A stretch of 18,007 nt of DNA from Bacteroidota bacterium (GCA_030632865.1 DAOVTY010000025.1:1-18007), one strand, 5' to 3'; positions 7,573-15,569 are shown, counted from the stretch's first letter. Translations and numbers: made by a program. The notes: a model not told the origin generated them from the sequence alone.

Positions 7573-9809
7573 AGACAAGGCGTGATTTTATAAAAATATC
7601 TTCATTAAGTGCTGCAGGAATAGTTGTGGGAGGCAAATATTTACATTCTGCTATTCCCGGTTTTTCTAATAACCAATTGAAAGACATAGGCACTCTCGAT
7701 TTAAAACGTACTTCAACTTATTGCGAAGTTTGTTTTTGGAAATGTGCTGGTTGGGTGCATAAAAATGAAGACGGCTCGATTAAAAAGATTGTTGGAAACG
7801 ATGACGACACAAATTGTAACGGACGTTTTTGTCCGAGAGGAACTGGTGGAGTTGGAATGTATTACGACGAAGATCGATTAAAAAATCCGCTTAAAAGAGT
7901 GGTTGATGCTGATGGAAAACAAACCTACAAGGAAGTATCCTGGGATGAAGCTTTTGATTTCATTGCTGAAAAAATGCAGCAAGTCAAAAAAGAACATGGT
8001 GCGGAATGTACTGCATTATTTACACACGGATCAGGCGGTAAATATTTTGGCGATCTGTTAAAAGCATTTGGTTCTACAAATATTGCAGCTCCATCTTATG
8101 CACAATGTCGTGGACCTCGCGAAGTTGCCTTTTTAGCTACATTTGGCGAAGGTTTAAATTCACCAGAACCAACAGATATTAGAGATACCAGATGCCTTGT
8201 TTTAATAGGTTCGCATTTAGGCGAAAATATGCACAACGGACAAGTGCAGGAAATGTCGGATGCAATTGATAAAGGAGCTTCGATAATTACAGTTGACCCT
8301 CGCTTCTCAACAGTAGCGGGTAAATCTAAATTTTGGCTGCCAATAAAACCTGCTACCGATATTGCTTTATTATTAACCTGGACTCGCGAAATAATTAACA
8401 ACGATTGGTACGATAAAAAATATATTGAACAATATGCATATGGTTTTGAAGAATTAAAAGCCTATGTTCAGCCATTCACACCCGAATGGGCTTATGGAAT
8501 AACTACCATAAAACCCGATCAAATTCGCGAAACAGCTCGCGAAATGGCAAATGCAGCTCCGTCTGTTATTATTCACCCGGGAAGACATGTAACTTGGTAT
8601 GGCGACGACACACAACGTTTGCGTGCAGTAGCAATTTTAAATGCTTTGTTAGGGTCGTGGGGTCGCAGAGGTGGATTTTACGTGCCGGAAAAAATGAGTA
8701 TCCCAAATTATCCGCATCCTGAATTTCCAAAACCTACCCGCAATTGGAGAGATGCAATGGGTGGAAAATATAAACTTGCTGATTTAGCACTTGCATCAGG
8801 AGTTTGCGACGCAACTATTCCATCAATAAATATAGATTGTAATATAAAAGCATGGATTGTAAATGGTACTAATCTGATAATGACTTTACCAGATCAGAGA
8901 AAAACAATCGAAGCAATGAATAATCTAGAACTTTTGGTTGTGGTTGATACCATGCCAATGGAAATTACAGGTTATGCAGATATAGTTTTACCTGAATGTA
9001 CTTATCTCGAAAGATACGATTCGTTGCGTGTTGTACAGGGAAGAGTGCCAAATATGGCATTGCGAGTTCCGGCAGCCGAACCAAAATACAACTCGAAACC
9101 AGCTTATTGGATGGCAAAAGAGCTTTCGAAAAAATTAGGTTTGGAAGAGTATTTTGCATGGAATTCTATTGAAGAAATGCTAGATTGGCAATTGAAAAAA
9201 GTTGATTCTTCGTTGGAAGAGATGAAACGAATTGGTGTGAAAAACTTACCTCGAGAATACGATGATATCTATTTCAAAGATGGTGAAGACATTGAATTTT
9301 TCACAAATACTGGCAAAATAGAATTATACTCTACCGCTCTCGAAGAGGAAGGTTTCGATCCGATGCCACGTTATACTCCACACATGGAACCGCCACCGGG
9401 TTATTATCATCTAAATTACGGACGTGCCCCAATGCACACTTTTAGTAGAACGGCAAATAATCCAAACTTAACCGATTTAATGGATGAAAATAAAGTTTGG
9501 GTAAATCCGAAAGTGGCGAAAGAGTGGGATTTAACAAACGGACAAGAAGTTTATTTGGAGAACCAAGATGGAGTAATTTCCGATTTTACAATAAAAGTTA
9601 GAGTAACAGAGCGAATTCGTTTCGATTCGGTTTATATGGTTCATGGTTTTGGCCATGCAAATAAAAAATTAAGTCGTGCTCATGGAAAAGGAGCCAGCGA
9701 TTCGCAATTAATAACACGTGTTTTAACAGACCCAGTTATGGGTGGAACTGGAATGAGAGGAAATTTTGTAACATTTCGTTTTGAAAAAGAAAGTGAGGAG
9801 GAATTATGA
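7566..9809 (+). CDS. psrA: Polysulfide/thiosulfate reductase-type molybdopterin subunit A (Tat-exported)
   Basis: A 747-residue member of the DMSO reductase (Mo-bis-MGD) family. The N-terminus has a twin-arginine signal (RRDFIK at residues 5-10, then a hydrophobic stretch to ~residue 31), so the subunit acts in the periplasm. C53, C56, C60 and C89 are the ligands of the N-terminal [4Fe-4S] cluster. C181, in SYAQCRGPREVAF, is the likely molybdenum ligand. The C-terminal dinucleotide-binding domain starts near 615 (YHLNYGRAPMHTFSRTANNP) and includes HGFGHANKKLSRAHGKGASD. Length and motifs fit PsrA/PhsA, which reduces polysulfide or thiosulfate using quinol electrons through PsrB and PsrC. Tetrathionate or reverse (oxidative) activity cannot be excluded. 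The stop overlaps psrB by four bases (ATGA). Confidence 0.85.
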   Translation: MSKTRRDFIKISSLSAAGIVVGGKYLHSAIPGFSNNQLKDIGTLDLKRTSTYCEVCFWKCAGWVHKNEDGSIKKIVGNDDDTNCNGRFCPRGTGGVGMYYDEDRLKNPLKRVVDADGKQTYKEVSWDEAFDFIAEKMQQVKKEHGAECTALFTHGSGGKYFGDLLKAFGSTNIAAPSYAQCRGPREVAFLATFGEGLNSPEPTDIRDTRCLVLIGSHLGENMHNGQVQEMSDAIDKGASIITVDPRFSTVAGKSKFWLPIKPATDIALLLTWTREIINNDWYDKKYIEQYAYGFEELKAYVQPFTPEWAYGITTIKPDQIRETAREMANAAPSVIIHPGRHVTWYGDDTQRLRAVAILNALLGSWGRRGGFYVPEKMSIPNYPHPEFPKPTRNWRDAMGGKYKLADLALASGVCDATIPSINIDCNIKAWIVNGTNLIMTLPDQRKTIEAMNNLELLVVVDTMPMEITGYADIVLPECTYLERYDSLRVVQGRVPNMALRVPAAEPKYNSKPAYWMAKELSKKLGLEEYFAWNSIEEMLDWQLKKVDSSLEEMKRIGVKNLPREYDDIYFKDGEDIEFFTNTGKIELYSTALEEEGFDPMPRYTPHMEPPPGYYHLNYGRAPMHTFSRTANNPNLTDLMDENKVWVNPKVAKEWDLTNGQEVYLENQDGVISDFTIKVRVTERIRFDSVYMVHGFGHANKKLSRAHGKGASDSQLITRVLTDPVMGGTGMRGNFVTFRFEKESEEEL

Positions 9810-10339
9810 GATACGCGATGGCGATTGATACAAAAAAATGTGTAGGATGCTCTGATTGTGTGGTGGCTTGCCAAACAGAAAATAATGTGCCGATTGGTTA
9901 TTGTAGAGATTGGATTGTTGAAATTACCGATGGAACTTATCCACAATTAGAAACAGAAATCCGCTCTGAACGATGCAATCATTGCGAAAATTCTCCATGC
10001 GTGCGTTGTTGCCCTACCGGAGCAAGCCATTACGAAGCTGGTGGAATTGTAACCGTAACTCACGACGAATGTATTGGCTGTGGCGCGTGTATAACAAGTT
10101 GTCCGTATGATGCAAGATATTCTCATCCTGACGGTTATGTTGATAAATGCACGTTTTGTATGCACCGTGTTCAAAAAGGTCAACAACCTGCTTGCGTGGC
10201 AGTTTGTCCAACCAAGTGCATGTATTTTGGAGACTTAGACGATCCGAATAGCGAAGTTTCCCAAATAATGAAAAAACGAAAACATAAAACATTGATTCCA
10301 GAAGCAGGAACTAAACCTCATGTATATTACCTGATTTAA
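9806..10339 (+). CDS. psrB: Four-cluster ferredoxin subunit B (PsrB/DmsB type)
   Basis: A 177-residue electron-transfer subunit with four [4Fe-4S] motifs: C12/C15/C18/C22, a group at C57/C60/C65/C69, C89/C92/C95/C99 (IGCGACITSCPYDARY), and C115/C118/C130/C134. C33, C68 and C138 are extra. No signal peptide is present, so it should be carried out with the Tat-exported PsrA as a folded complex. It passes electrons between the membrane quinol subunit and the molybdenum subunit. Its ATG overlaps the psrA stop (ATGA), and unusually for this window a strong Shine-Dalgarno sequence, GAGGAGG (9795-9801), precedes it, consistent with coupled translation. Confidence 0.9.
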   Translation: MRYAMAIDTKKCVGCSDCVVACQTENNVPIGYCRDWIVEITDGTYPQLETEIRSERCNHCENSPCVRCCPTGASHYEAGGIVTVTHDECIGCGACITSCPYDARYSHPDGYVDKCTFCMHRVQKGQQPACVAVCPTKCMYFGDLDDPNSEVSQIMKKRKHKTLIPEAGTKPHVYYLI

Positions 10340-10349
10340 ATCTAAAAAT

Positions 10350-11291
10350 ATGAGAGAAGAAATTATAACATCAGGAAGATTAAATCCGTACATCGATCCA
10401 CATTTAGAAATTTGGCACTGGCACATTCCACTGTACCTATTTTTAGGTGGATTGGCAGCAGGCATTCTGTTTTTTGCCAGTTTATATACAATTTTAGGAA
10501 AGGAAAATAAATATAGTGGAGCAGTAAAAAGAGCACCTATTATTGTTCCTTTTATATTAATGATTGGTTTAACTGCACTGTTTTTCGACTTAAAACATAA
10601 ATTGTATTTCTGGCAATTATATACGGTTATCCGAATTCAATCACCTATGTCGTGGGGAGCCTGGACGTTAATGGCAATTACACCACTTTCTATGGTTTGG
10701 GCTGCAATTCATATACGAGAATTCTTTCCCAATTGGGATTGGAAGTTTACCATTTTAAAAGAAATGGAGAAGTTTGCAATTAAGTACAAAATATACTTAG
10801 CATGGGCAATTCTATACTTTTCGGTGATACTTGGGATTTATACCGGAATTTTATTCTCGGCATTTAATGCACGCCCATTGTGGAACACATCTATTTTAGG
10901 GCCACTGTTTTTAACATCAGGGCTTTCGGCTGGGGCAGCGGTAATTATAATGTTCTCTAAAAGACCAAAAGAGCGAATTAATTTTGCGAAAATAGATATC
11001 ATGTTAATTGGTATAGAGCTGTTCCTAATTGTACACATGTTTATGGGATTTTTGGCAAGCACGCAAGTACAAATTGATGCTGCCAACCTATTTTTAGGCG
11101 GACCATATACTGCACCATTTTGGATTTTTGTTGTGATTATAGGAATGATTATCCCGGCAATTCTTGAATTTATGGAGCTGCGTAAATTTCATATTCCTGC
11201 AATAATTCCGGTGGTACTTGTTCTTTTCGGAAGTTTAATGTTGCGGTTTATAATTTCGTATGCCGGACAAATGAGCCGTTGGCTATACTAA
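10350..11291 (+). CDS. psrC: NrfD/PsrC-family quinone-binding membrane subunit
   Basis: A 313-residue integral membrane protein with about eight hydrophobic segments (near 27-47, 63-80, 102-121, 148-169, 181-202, 216-236, 255-275 and 282-303). It has the NrfD/PsrC features HWHIPLYLFLGGLAAG (24-39), LFFDLKHKLYFW (77-88), where D80 matches the acidic quinone-site region, and LGIYTGILFSAFNARPLW (161-178). It contains no heme-binding cysteine motif. It anchors the PsrAB dimer on the outer face of the inner membrane and exchanges electrons with menaquinone. The start lies 10 bases after psrB, so psrABC is a tight operon. Confidence 0.88.
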   Translation: MREEIITSGRLNPYIDPHLEIWHWHIPLYLFLGGLAAGILFFASLYTILGKENKYSGAVKRAPIIVPFILMIGLTALFFDLKHKLYFWQLYTVIRIQSPMSWGAWTLMAITPLSMVWAAIHIREFFPNWDWKFTILKEMEKFAIKYKIYLAWAILYFSVILGIYTGILFSAFNARPLWNTSILGPLFLTSGLSAGAAVIIMFSKRPKERINFAKIDIMLIGIELFLIVHMFMGFLASTQVQIDAANLFLGGPYTAPFWIFVVIIGMIIPAILEFMELRKFHIPAIIPVVLVLFGSLMLRFIISYAGQMSRWLY

Positions 11292-11448
11292 TTTAAAGTC
11301 CAGCGTTTAAAGCTCAAAGTTTGAAAAAAAATAAAAGTAAAAAAAGTATAATTAATAAGTATTAATAACGAGAGAGGATTATAAGACATTCGGTTGGCAC
11401 CTTTAAACTTCTAACTACTGTCCTCAGTCTTCCAACTAATTTCTTAAG
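11292..11448. repeat. Intergenic spacer with degenerate 7-base periodic repeats
   Basis: This 157-base spacer between psrC and the first YeeE gene has seven-base phasing at both ends. On the left are TTTAAAG, TCCAGCG, TTTAAAG, CTCAAAG, TTTGAAA (11292-11326). On the right is CTTTAAA (11401-11407), an inverse copy of TTTAAAG, overlapping by one base the run ACTTCTA, ACTACTG, TCCTCAG, TCTTCCA, ACTAATT (11407-11441). The middle is A/T-rich. The last 22 bases (11429-11450) resemble 12639-12658 before the rhodanese gene. No clear terminator hairpin or promoter pair is seen. Confidence 0.45.
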
Positions 11449-11961
11449 ATGAAACAAAAAAAATACATGAACCCTTATTTAGGGGGAGTTCTTTTAGGAC
11501 TGGTTTTATTAGCTGCTTTCTGGATTTCCGGGAGGGGACTTGGTGCCAGTGGAGCATCTAAAAGTGTAGTTGTAACAGCTATAAAAACAATTGCTCCAAC
11601 ACATGTCGAAAATACGGCATTCTACAAAGACTACATGGAATCACATCCAAGCCCAATGAAATCATGGCTAGTATTTCAGATGCTTGGTGTTATCGTTGGT
11701 GGATTTCTTTCAGGTGCAATTGGTGGAAGATTGAAATTTCAGGTTGAAAAATCGCCTAAAATTAAGAACAGAACAAGAATTATATTTGCAATTTTTGGAG
11801 GAATACTTTTTGGACTCGGTTCTCAATTAGGGAGAGGCTGCACAAGTGGCTCAGCACTTACGGGTATGGCAGTACTATCGGTAAGTGGGTTTATATCAAT
11901 GGCAGCTATTTTCGGAACAGCTTTCATACTTGCATATTTTGTTAGAAAACTTTGGATTTAA
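11449..11961 (+). CDS. YeeE/YedE-family sulfur-compound transporter, first half
   Basis: A 170-residue membrane protein with four or five hydrophobic segments (about 10-27, 74-94, 110-125 and 143-164). It carries the YeeE/YedE signature GLGSQLGRGCTSGSALTG, with C131 in the glycine-rich re-entrant loop. The family includes the thiosulfate importer TsuA, where cysteines in such loops line the path and relay the substrate. Full-length family members are about 330-400 residues. This gene and the next (22 bases downstream) each encode one half, so together they should form the channel unit. Position after psrABC suggests uptake or release of thiosulfate or another sulfane compound in the same pathway. 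Confidence 0.82.
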   Translation: MKQKKYMNPYLGGVLLGLVLLAAFWISGRGLGASGASKSVVVTAIKTIAPTHVENTAFYKDYMESHPSPMKSWLVFQMLGVIVGGFLSGAIGGRLKFQVEKSPKIKNRTRIIFAIFGGILFGLGSQLGRGCTSGSALTGMAVLSVSGFISMAAIFGTAFILAYFVRKLWI

Positions 11962-11983
11962 TTATAATTAATAAATTAAAAAA

Positions 11984-12589
11984 ATGGGACCACTCATTGT
12001 TTACGATATAATATCAGATAACGCAAATTTATTTTTTGCATTTCTCATCGGAATTGGTTTTGGCTTTGTGCTAGAAATTAATGGATTTTCTTCGAGTCGC
12101 CGTTTGGCTGGCATGTTCTACGGATACGACACCACTGTGTTAAAAGTATTTTTTACAGCTGCAATTGTTGCTGCAGTTGGATTATTATTTATGAGTCTTT
12201 TTAACTGGATTGATTTAAGTAGTATTTACATCAACCCAACTTTCTTATGGTCATCGCTGGGAGGTGGAGTAATTATGGGCGCAGGGTTTATTCTGGGTGG
12301 TTATTGCCCTGGAACCTCATTTTGTGCTGCATCTATTGGGAAATTAGATGCTCTAGCATTTATAGGAGGAATGTTTATTGGCATTTTTATTTTTACCGAA
12401 GGTTATCCACTTTGGGAAGATTTTTATAATGCTAAATATTTAGGCTCGCCTGTACTAAGCGATCTACTTGGAAGCTCGCGTGGAGTATTAACATTATTAA
12501 TGATTTTAGTTGCTCTTGGAATGTTTTGGGTTGGAGAATGGACAGAAAAGCGTTTTGCCCGCGACGATTATAAATTGAATCAGAAATAA
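11984..12589 (+). CDS. YeeE/YedE-family sulfur-compound transporter, second half
   Basis: A 201-residue membrane protein with about five hydrophobic segments. Its first half has FVLEINGFSSSRRLAGMFYGYD (29-50), a usual motif of the second YeeE half. Its second half has the family signature GAGFILGGYCPGTSFCAASIGK (99-120), with C108 and C114 in the conserved loop, then FIGGMFIGIFIFTEGYPLWEDFY. It pairs with the 170-residue protein encoded just upstream. The split into two genes is common in bacteria that encode these beside a rhodanese, as here. The transported species is inferred from the family; thiosulfate is the best-documented substrate. Confidence 0.82.
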   Translation: MGPLIVYDIISDNANLFFAFLIGIGFGFVLEINGFSSSRRLAGMFYGYDTTVLKVFFTAAIVAAVGLLFMSLFNWIDLSSIYINPTFLWSSLGGGVIMGAGFILGGYCPGTSFCAASIGKLDALAFIGGMFIGIFIFTEGYPLWEDFYNAKYLGSPVLSDLLGSSRGVLTLLMILVALGMFWVGEWTEKRFARDDYKLNQK

Positions 12590-12659
12590 AGTTTTTGAAT
12601 TAAAAAGATGATTACAAATTCGGGGCTCGGTTTTCCGACTTCCAACAAATTTTAAGATT
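12590..12659. repeat. Short intergenic element resembling the 11292-11448 spacer end
   Basis: CTTCCAACAAATTTTAAGAT (12639-12658) is nearly the same as 11429-11450, and both copies lie directly against a start codon. Both spacers also carry ATTCGG further upstream (11388-11393 and 12618-12623). This copy sits between the second YeeE gene and the rhodanese-like gene. Confidence 0.4.
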
Positions 12660-13280
12660 ATGAAAGCAAGATTAGTTTTGGCAACTTTAATAATTCCGAT
12701 GGGGTTAATTATTGCCGCAGTGCCAGAAAATACAACAAGACCATATAAATTAACTGCCGAAGAATTGCTTGAAGAGGTAAAAACCGGAACTCAATTTATA
12801 TATCCCGATCAGGTGGCAGATATGATTATTCAGAAAGATCCAACACTACAAATTATAGATGTAAGAAGTGCAGATGAATACGATAAATTTAGTTTGCCAA
12901 ATTCAATAAATATTCCTTTGGTCAATATTTTAAATCCCGACTGGGAAGACTACCTAGATCAGGATATAAAATTTAACGTGTTTTATTCTAATGGCACAAA
13001 AGATGCCAACGAGGCATGGATGATTACCAGACAACTTGGATTCGAAAACAACTACGTTTTACAAGGTGGCTTAAATTACTGGGTAGAAACAATTATGAAT
13101 CCGGAAGCTCCTAAATCTACTAGCCCGAATGATGAAATATTAAAATACAATTTACGCAAAGGGGCAGGAATGGCTTTAGGCGGAGCAGCTGTAAATACGC
13201 AGCCTTCAACAATGGCAAAAAGTTCGAAACCTCCAATTACAAAACGTAAAAAGAAGAAAAAAGTACAGGGAGGTTGTTAA
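12660..13280 (+). CDS. Exported rhodanese-like protein lacking the catalytic cysteine, with a C-terminal GGC tail
   Basis: A 206-residue protein. Residues 4-22 are a hydrophobic signal or anchor, so it is likely periplasmic. The rhodanese domain spans ~45-145: IIDVRSADEYDKFSLPNSIN (64-83), the active-site loop FYSNGTKDANEAW (108-120) and the ending LGFENNYVLQGGLNYW (126-141). In active rhodaneses the loop begins with a cysteine; here the aligned residue is S110, and the usual arginine is K114. The only cysteine of the whole protein is the last residue, C206, after a lysine-rich tail (KRKKKKKVQGGC). It is probably a sulfur carrier or scaffold working with the YeeE/YedE pair upstream, not a classical sulfurtransferase. 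It ends 13 bases from the convergent epimerase gene. Confidence 0.8.
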   Translation: MKARLVLATLIIPMGLIIAAVPENTTRPYKLTAEELLEEVKTGTQFIYPDQVADMIIQKDPTLQIIDVRSADEYDKFSLPNSINIPLVNILNPDWEDYLDQDIKFNVFYSNGTKDANEAWMITRQLGFENNYVLQGGLNYWVETIMNPEAPKSTSPNDEILKYNLRKGAGMALGGAAVNTQPSTMAKSSKPPITKRKKKKKVQGGC

Positions 13281-13293
13281 TTAGCAGTATCAC

Positions 13294-14298
13294 TCATAGC
13301 CATCTTTGTTCATTATACCACTCTATTGTTTCCTCAACACCGCGTTGCAAATTATATTTGGGCGAGAAATTAAAATCAGTCATTGTATCACTCGAATCGC
13401 ATGCCCAGTTTTTCTGAGTTATTTCTCTATACTTGTCAGTAGTAAATAAAGTTGGCTTTTTTATTAATATTGCAATCCGTCCCCATACAGTTGCCGCCCA
13501 TTTCAACAAGAAAAAAGGAACTACTATTCTTAAAGTTTTTTTCAATAAAACACCTTTTGTAATAGATGCAAACTGTTTGACATTGTAATTATTACCATCG
13601 GTTACAAAATAACCTCGGTTTTTAACTGCCAATGGTAACGCCTTAAATATCAACGAAACCAAATCTTTTATATAAATAAAAGTGATTATTTGCTCTCTAT
13701 TTCCTAAATATATTTCGATGTGTTTATTCATCGATTTAAAATATTGATAGTAACCTGTGTCGCGTGGACCATAAACTCCTGTAGGACGAAAAATAATAAA
13801 TGGCATTTTATTTTGTTGAAACAGAAATTGTTCAGCTTTTAGTTTACTTTTTCCATAACTTGTAATAGGTTTTGGTGTGTCTGAAATTTGAATTGGAGAA
13901 AGCGTATTTTCATCTCCCGGACCATAAGCAGCCAGACTACTGATAAATACAATTTTCTCAGGTGTTATTTCAGCTTCGTACAGCGATTCAACTAAATTTT
14001 TTGTGTATTGATAATTAACGGTTTCAAAATCGGTTTTATCTAAAACCTTAGTTGCACCTGCATTGTGAATTACATAATCAAATTTACCAAATTGTTGATG
14101 AATTTTATTCCAACTTTGTTTCAACGATTGTTTATCAGCAAGGTTTATCTCAACTATATTTATTCTACTGTCGGTTAATTGTTTTGTATTGCTTGATTTA
14201 CGAATTGCAGCAAAAATTGTATGCCCGTTATTCAATCCATATTCCACCAAAAACCCGCCAATAAAACCACTTGCTCCGGTAATAAGAATCTTAGCCAT
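13294..14298 (-). CDS. NAD(P)-dependent epimerase/reductase (extended SDR), possible ceramide-pathway reductase
   Basis: A 334-residue extended short-chain dehydrogenase. The N-terminal NAD(P)-binding motif is GASGFIGG (8-15). HNAGATK lies at 78-84, SS at 120-121, and the catalytic YxxxK is Y148-K152, followed by RPTGVYGPRD (171-180). The C-terminal part has a hydrophobic stretch (VVPFFLLKWAATVWGR, ~258-273) suggesting membrane contact. It starts five bases after the stop of the GNAT-type acyltransferase gene, so the two are cotranscribed. In Bacteroidetes and Caulobacter, an epimerase-like reductase (CerR/ketosphinganine reductase) and a GNAT-superfamily ceramide synthase act in sphingolipid synthesis, and this pair fits that pattern. 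A sugar-nucleotide or sterol-like substrate is the alternative. Confidence 0.8.
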   Translation of the reverse strand: MAKILITGASGFIGGFLVEYGLNNGHTIFAAIRKSSNTKQLTDSRINIVEINLADKQSLKQSWNKIHQQFGKFDYVIHNAGATKVLDKTDFETVNYQYTKNLVESLYEAEITPEKIVFISSLAAYGPGDENTLSPIQISDTPKPITSYGKSKLKAEQFLFQQNKMPFIIFRPTGVYGPRDTGYYQYFKSMNKHIEIYLGNREQIITFIYIKDLVSLIFKALPLAVKNRGYFVTDGNNYNVKQFASITKGVLLKKTLRIVVPFFLLKWAATVWGRIAILIKKPTLFTTDKYREITQKNWACDSSDTMTDFNFSPKYNLQRGVEETIEWYNEQRWL

Positions 14299-14303
14299 TT
14301 TGT

Positions 14304-15425
14304 CTAAATTTCTTTAATGTAGCACCTCCGGCGTTTGTGTTGGTTACGCTCGAAAAAATGCCACATACTCTGAACTTTGTTATTGTTTTCGAGTTCAATA
14401 TTTGTTTCGGCACACAAAATTCCAAACTCTTTTGCCTTTTTTGCAGTCTGACTCATTAGCAGTGCGTTAACACCTTTTTTCTGATATTTACTATCAACAG
14501 CTATTAAATATAAATCGAGTGTTTCATTCTTTTTCATTGCCCTTAAAAAGTGGTACCATCCAAAGGGAATCAGTTTTCCTTTTGCTTTTATTGATGCCTC
14601 GGTAAACGAGGGCATGGTAACTCCAAATCCAATTAATGTATCATCTTTATCTACCACAAAACTTATAAAGTCTATGTTAACCAAATTGATAAACATTTTT
14701 ACATAATGATTAATTTGCTCTTCTGAGAGTTTTGTATAACCATATAAATGAGCATACTCTTTATTTAATAAATTGAATGCAGCCGGAACATATTTATATA
14801 GTTGCTTACGTTTGGTAAGTTTAACTAACCTAAATCCATACCTATTTGCAGCATAATCTGCAATTTTATTAACACGATCTATTAACAAATCTTTTACTAC
14901 AACTTCATACTCAACCCAATCTATACTTTTACGAAAACCCATGGCATCTAAATGTTCTGGGTAGTACGAATAGTTGTACAATGCAGCAAAAGTTCCCTTT
15001 CTATCAAATCCTTCAATTAGCATTCCTTGCCGGTCCATATCAGAAAAACCAAACGGGCCATGTAAGGCTTCTCTATTTTGTTCTTTAATCCAGATTAAAG
15101 CTGTGTCCATAAGCTTTTTAGAGACATCGTTGTCATCAATAAAATCGAACCAGCCAAAACGACCAATTGGTTTATTATCAATTGATAATTCATAATCTTT
15201 AACAATAGCAGCAATTCTTCCAACTGGACTACCATTTTTATAAGCCATCCAATATTTTGCTTTGCAGTGTTTAAAAACTGGGTTTTTCTCTTTCGACAAT
15301 GTTTCTAGCTCATCAAAATGTAGAGGAATAGGAGAATATTCACAATTTTTATAGAGCTTTGTAAAGAAACTTACAAATTTTCGCATTTCGCGCTTTGTAA
15401 TTATTTCTCTAATTTCAATATTCAT
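14304..15425 (-). CDS. GNAT-superfamily acyltransferase, candidate bacterial ceramide synthase
   Basis: A 373-residue protein beginning MNIEIREIITKREMRKFVSF. It has an N-terminal half with HGPFGFSDMDRQGMLIEGFD (~122-141) and YNYSYYPEHLDAMGFRK (~150-166). A C-terminal GNAT-like acyl-CoA fold has the loop SKYQKKGVNALL (~312-323). This long architecture (about 370-390 residues) is unlike small acetyltransferases and resembles the family that contains bacterial ceramide synthases. Five bases separate its stop from the epimerase/reductase start. The ATG at 15425 is chosen because homologous reading begins there. An in-frame TTG at 15491 would add 22 residues but looks unlikely. No serine palmitoyltransferase gene is present in the window, so the ceramide role is inference. 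Confidence 0.75.
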   Translation of the reverse strand: MNIEIREIITKREMRKFVSFFTKLYKNCEYSPIPLHFDELETLSKEKNPVFKHCKAKYWMAYKNGSPVGRIAAIVKDYELSIDNKPIGRFGWFDFIDDNDVSKKLMDTALIWIKEQNREALHGPFGFSDMDRQGMLIEGFDRKGTFAALYNYSYYPEHLDAMGFRKSIDWVEYEVVVKDLLIDRVNKIADYAANRYGFRLVKLTKRKQLYKYVPAAFNLLNKEYAHLYGYTKLSEEQINHYVKMFINLVNIDFISFVVDKDDTLIGFGVTMPSFTEASIKAKGKLIPFGWYHFLRAMKKNETLDLYLIAVDSKYQKKGVNALLMSQTAKKAKEFGILCAETNIELENNNKVQSMWHFFERNQHKRRRCYIKEI

Positions 15426-15569
15426 AGGTTTCAGAATTTCATCAATCGCGTAAATATAACTATATTTAATAGAGTTAAAAATTGATTGCAAGTACTTATT
15501 ATACTTAGAATGAAGTTTGTACGTAGTAAAAAAATGGAAATATAATTATTGGGGATTGTAATAGAAATT

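Noticed and set aside
8096..8401. Antisense 101-codon open frame inside psrA
   Set aside because: It lies wholly within a conserved molybdoenzyme gene and has no recognisable domain.
9806..11291. Reading the molybdoenzyme operon as sulfite dehydrogenase SoeABC
   Set aside because: SoeA is cytoplasmic and lacks a Tat signal. Here PsrA carries RRDFIK and has a PsrA/PhsA-like length.
15426..15491. N-terminal extension of the GNAT-type protein from a TTG at 15491
   Set aside because: The added 22 residues do not look like the family, and the ATG at 15425 begins the conserved IEIREI start.
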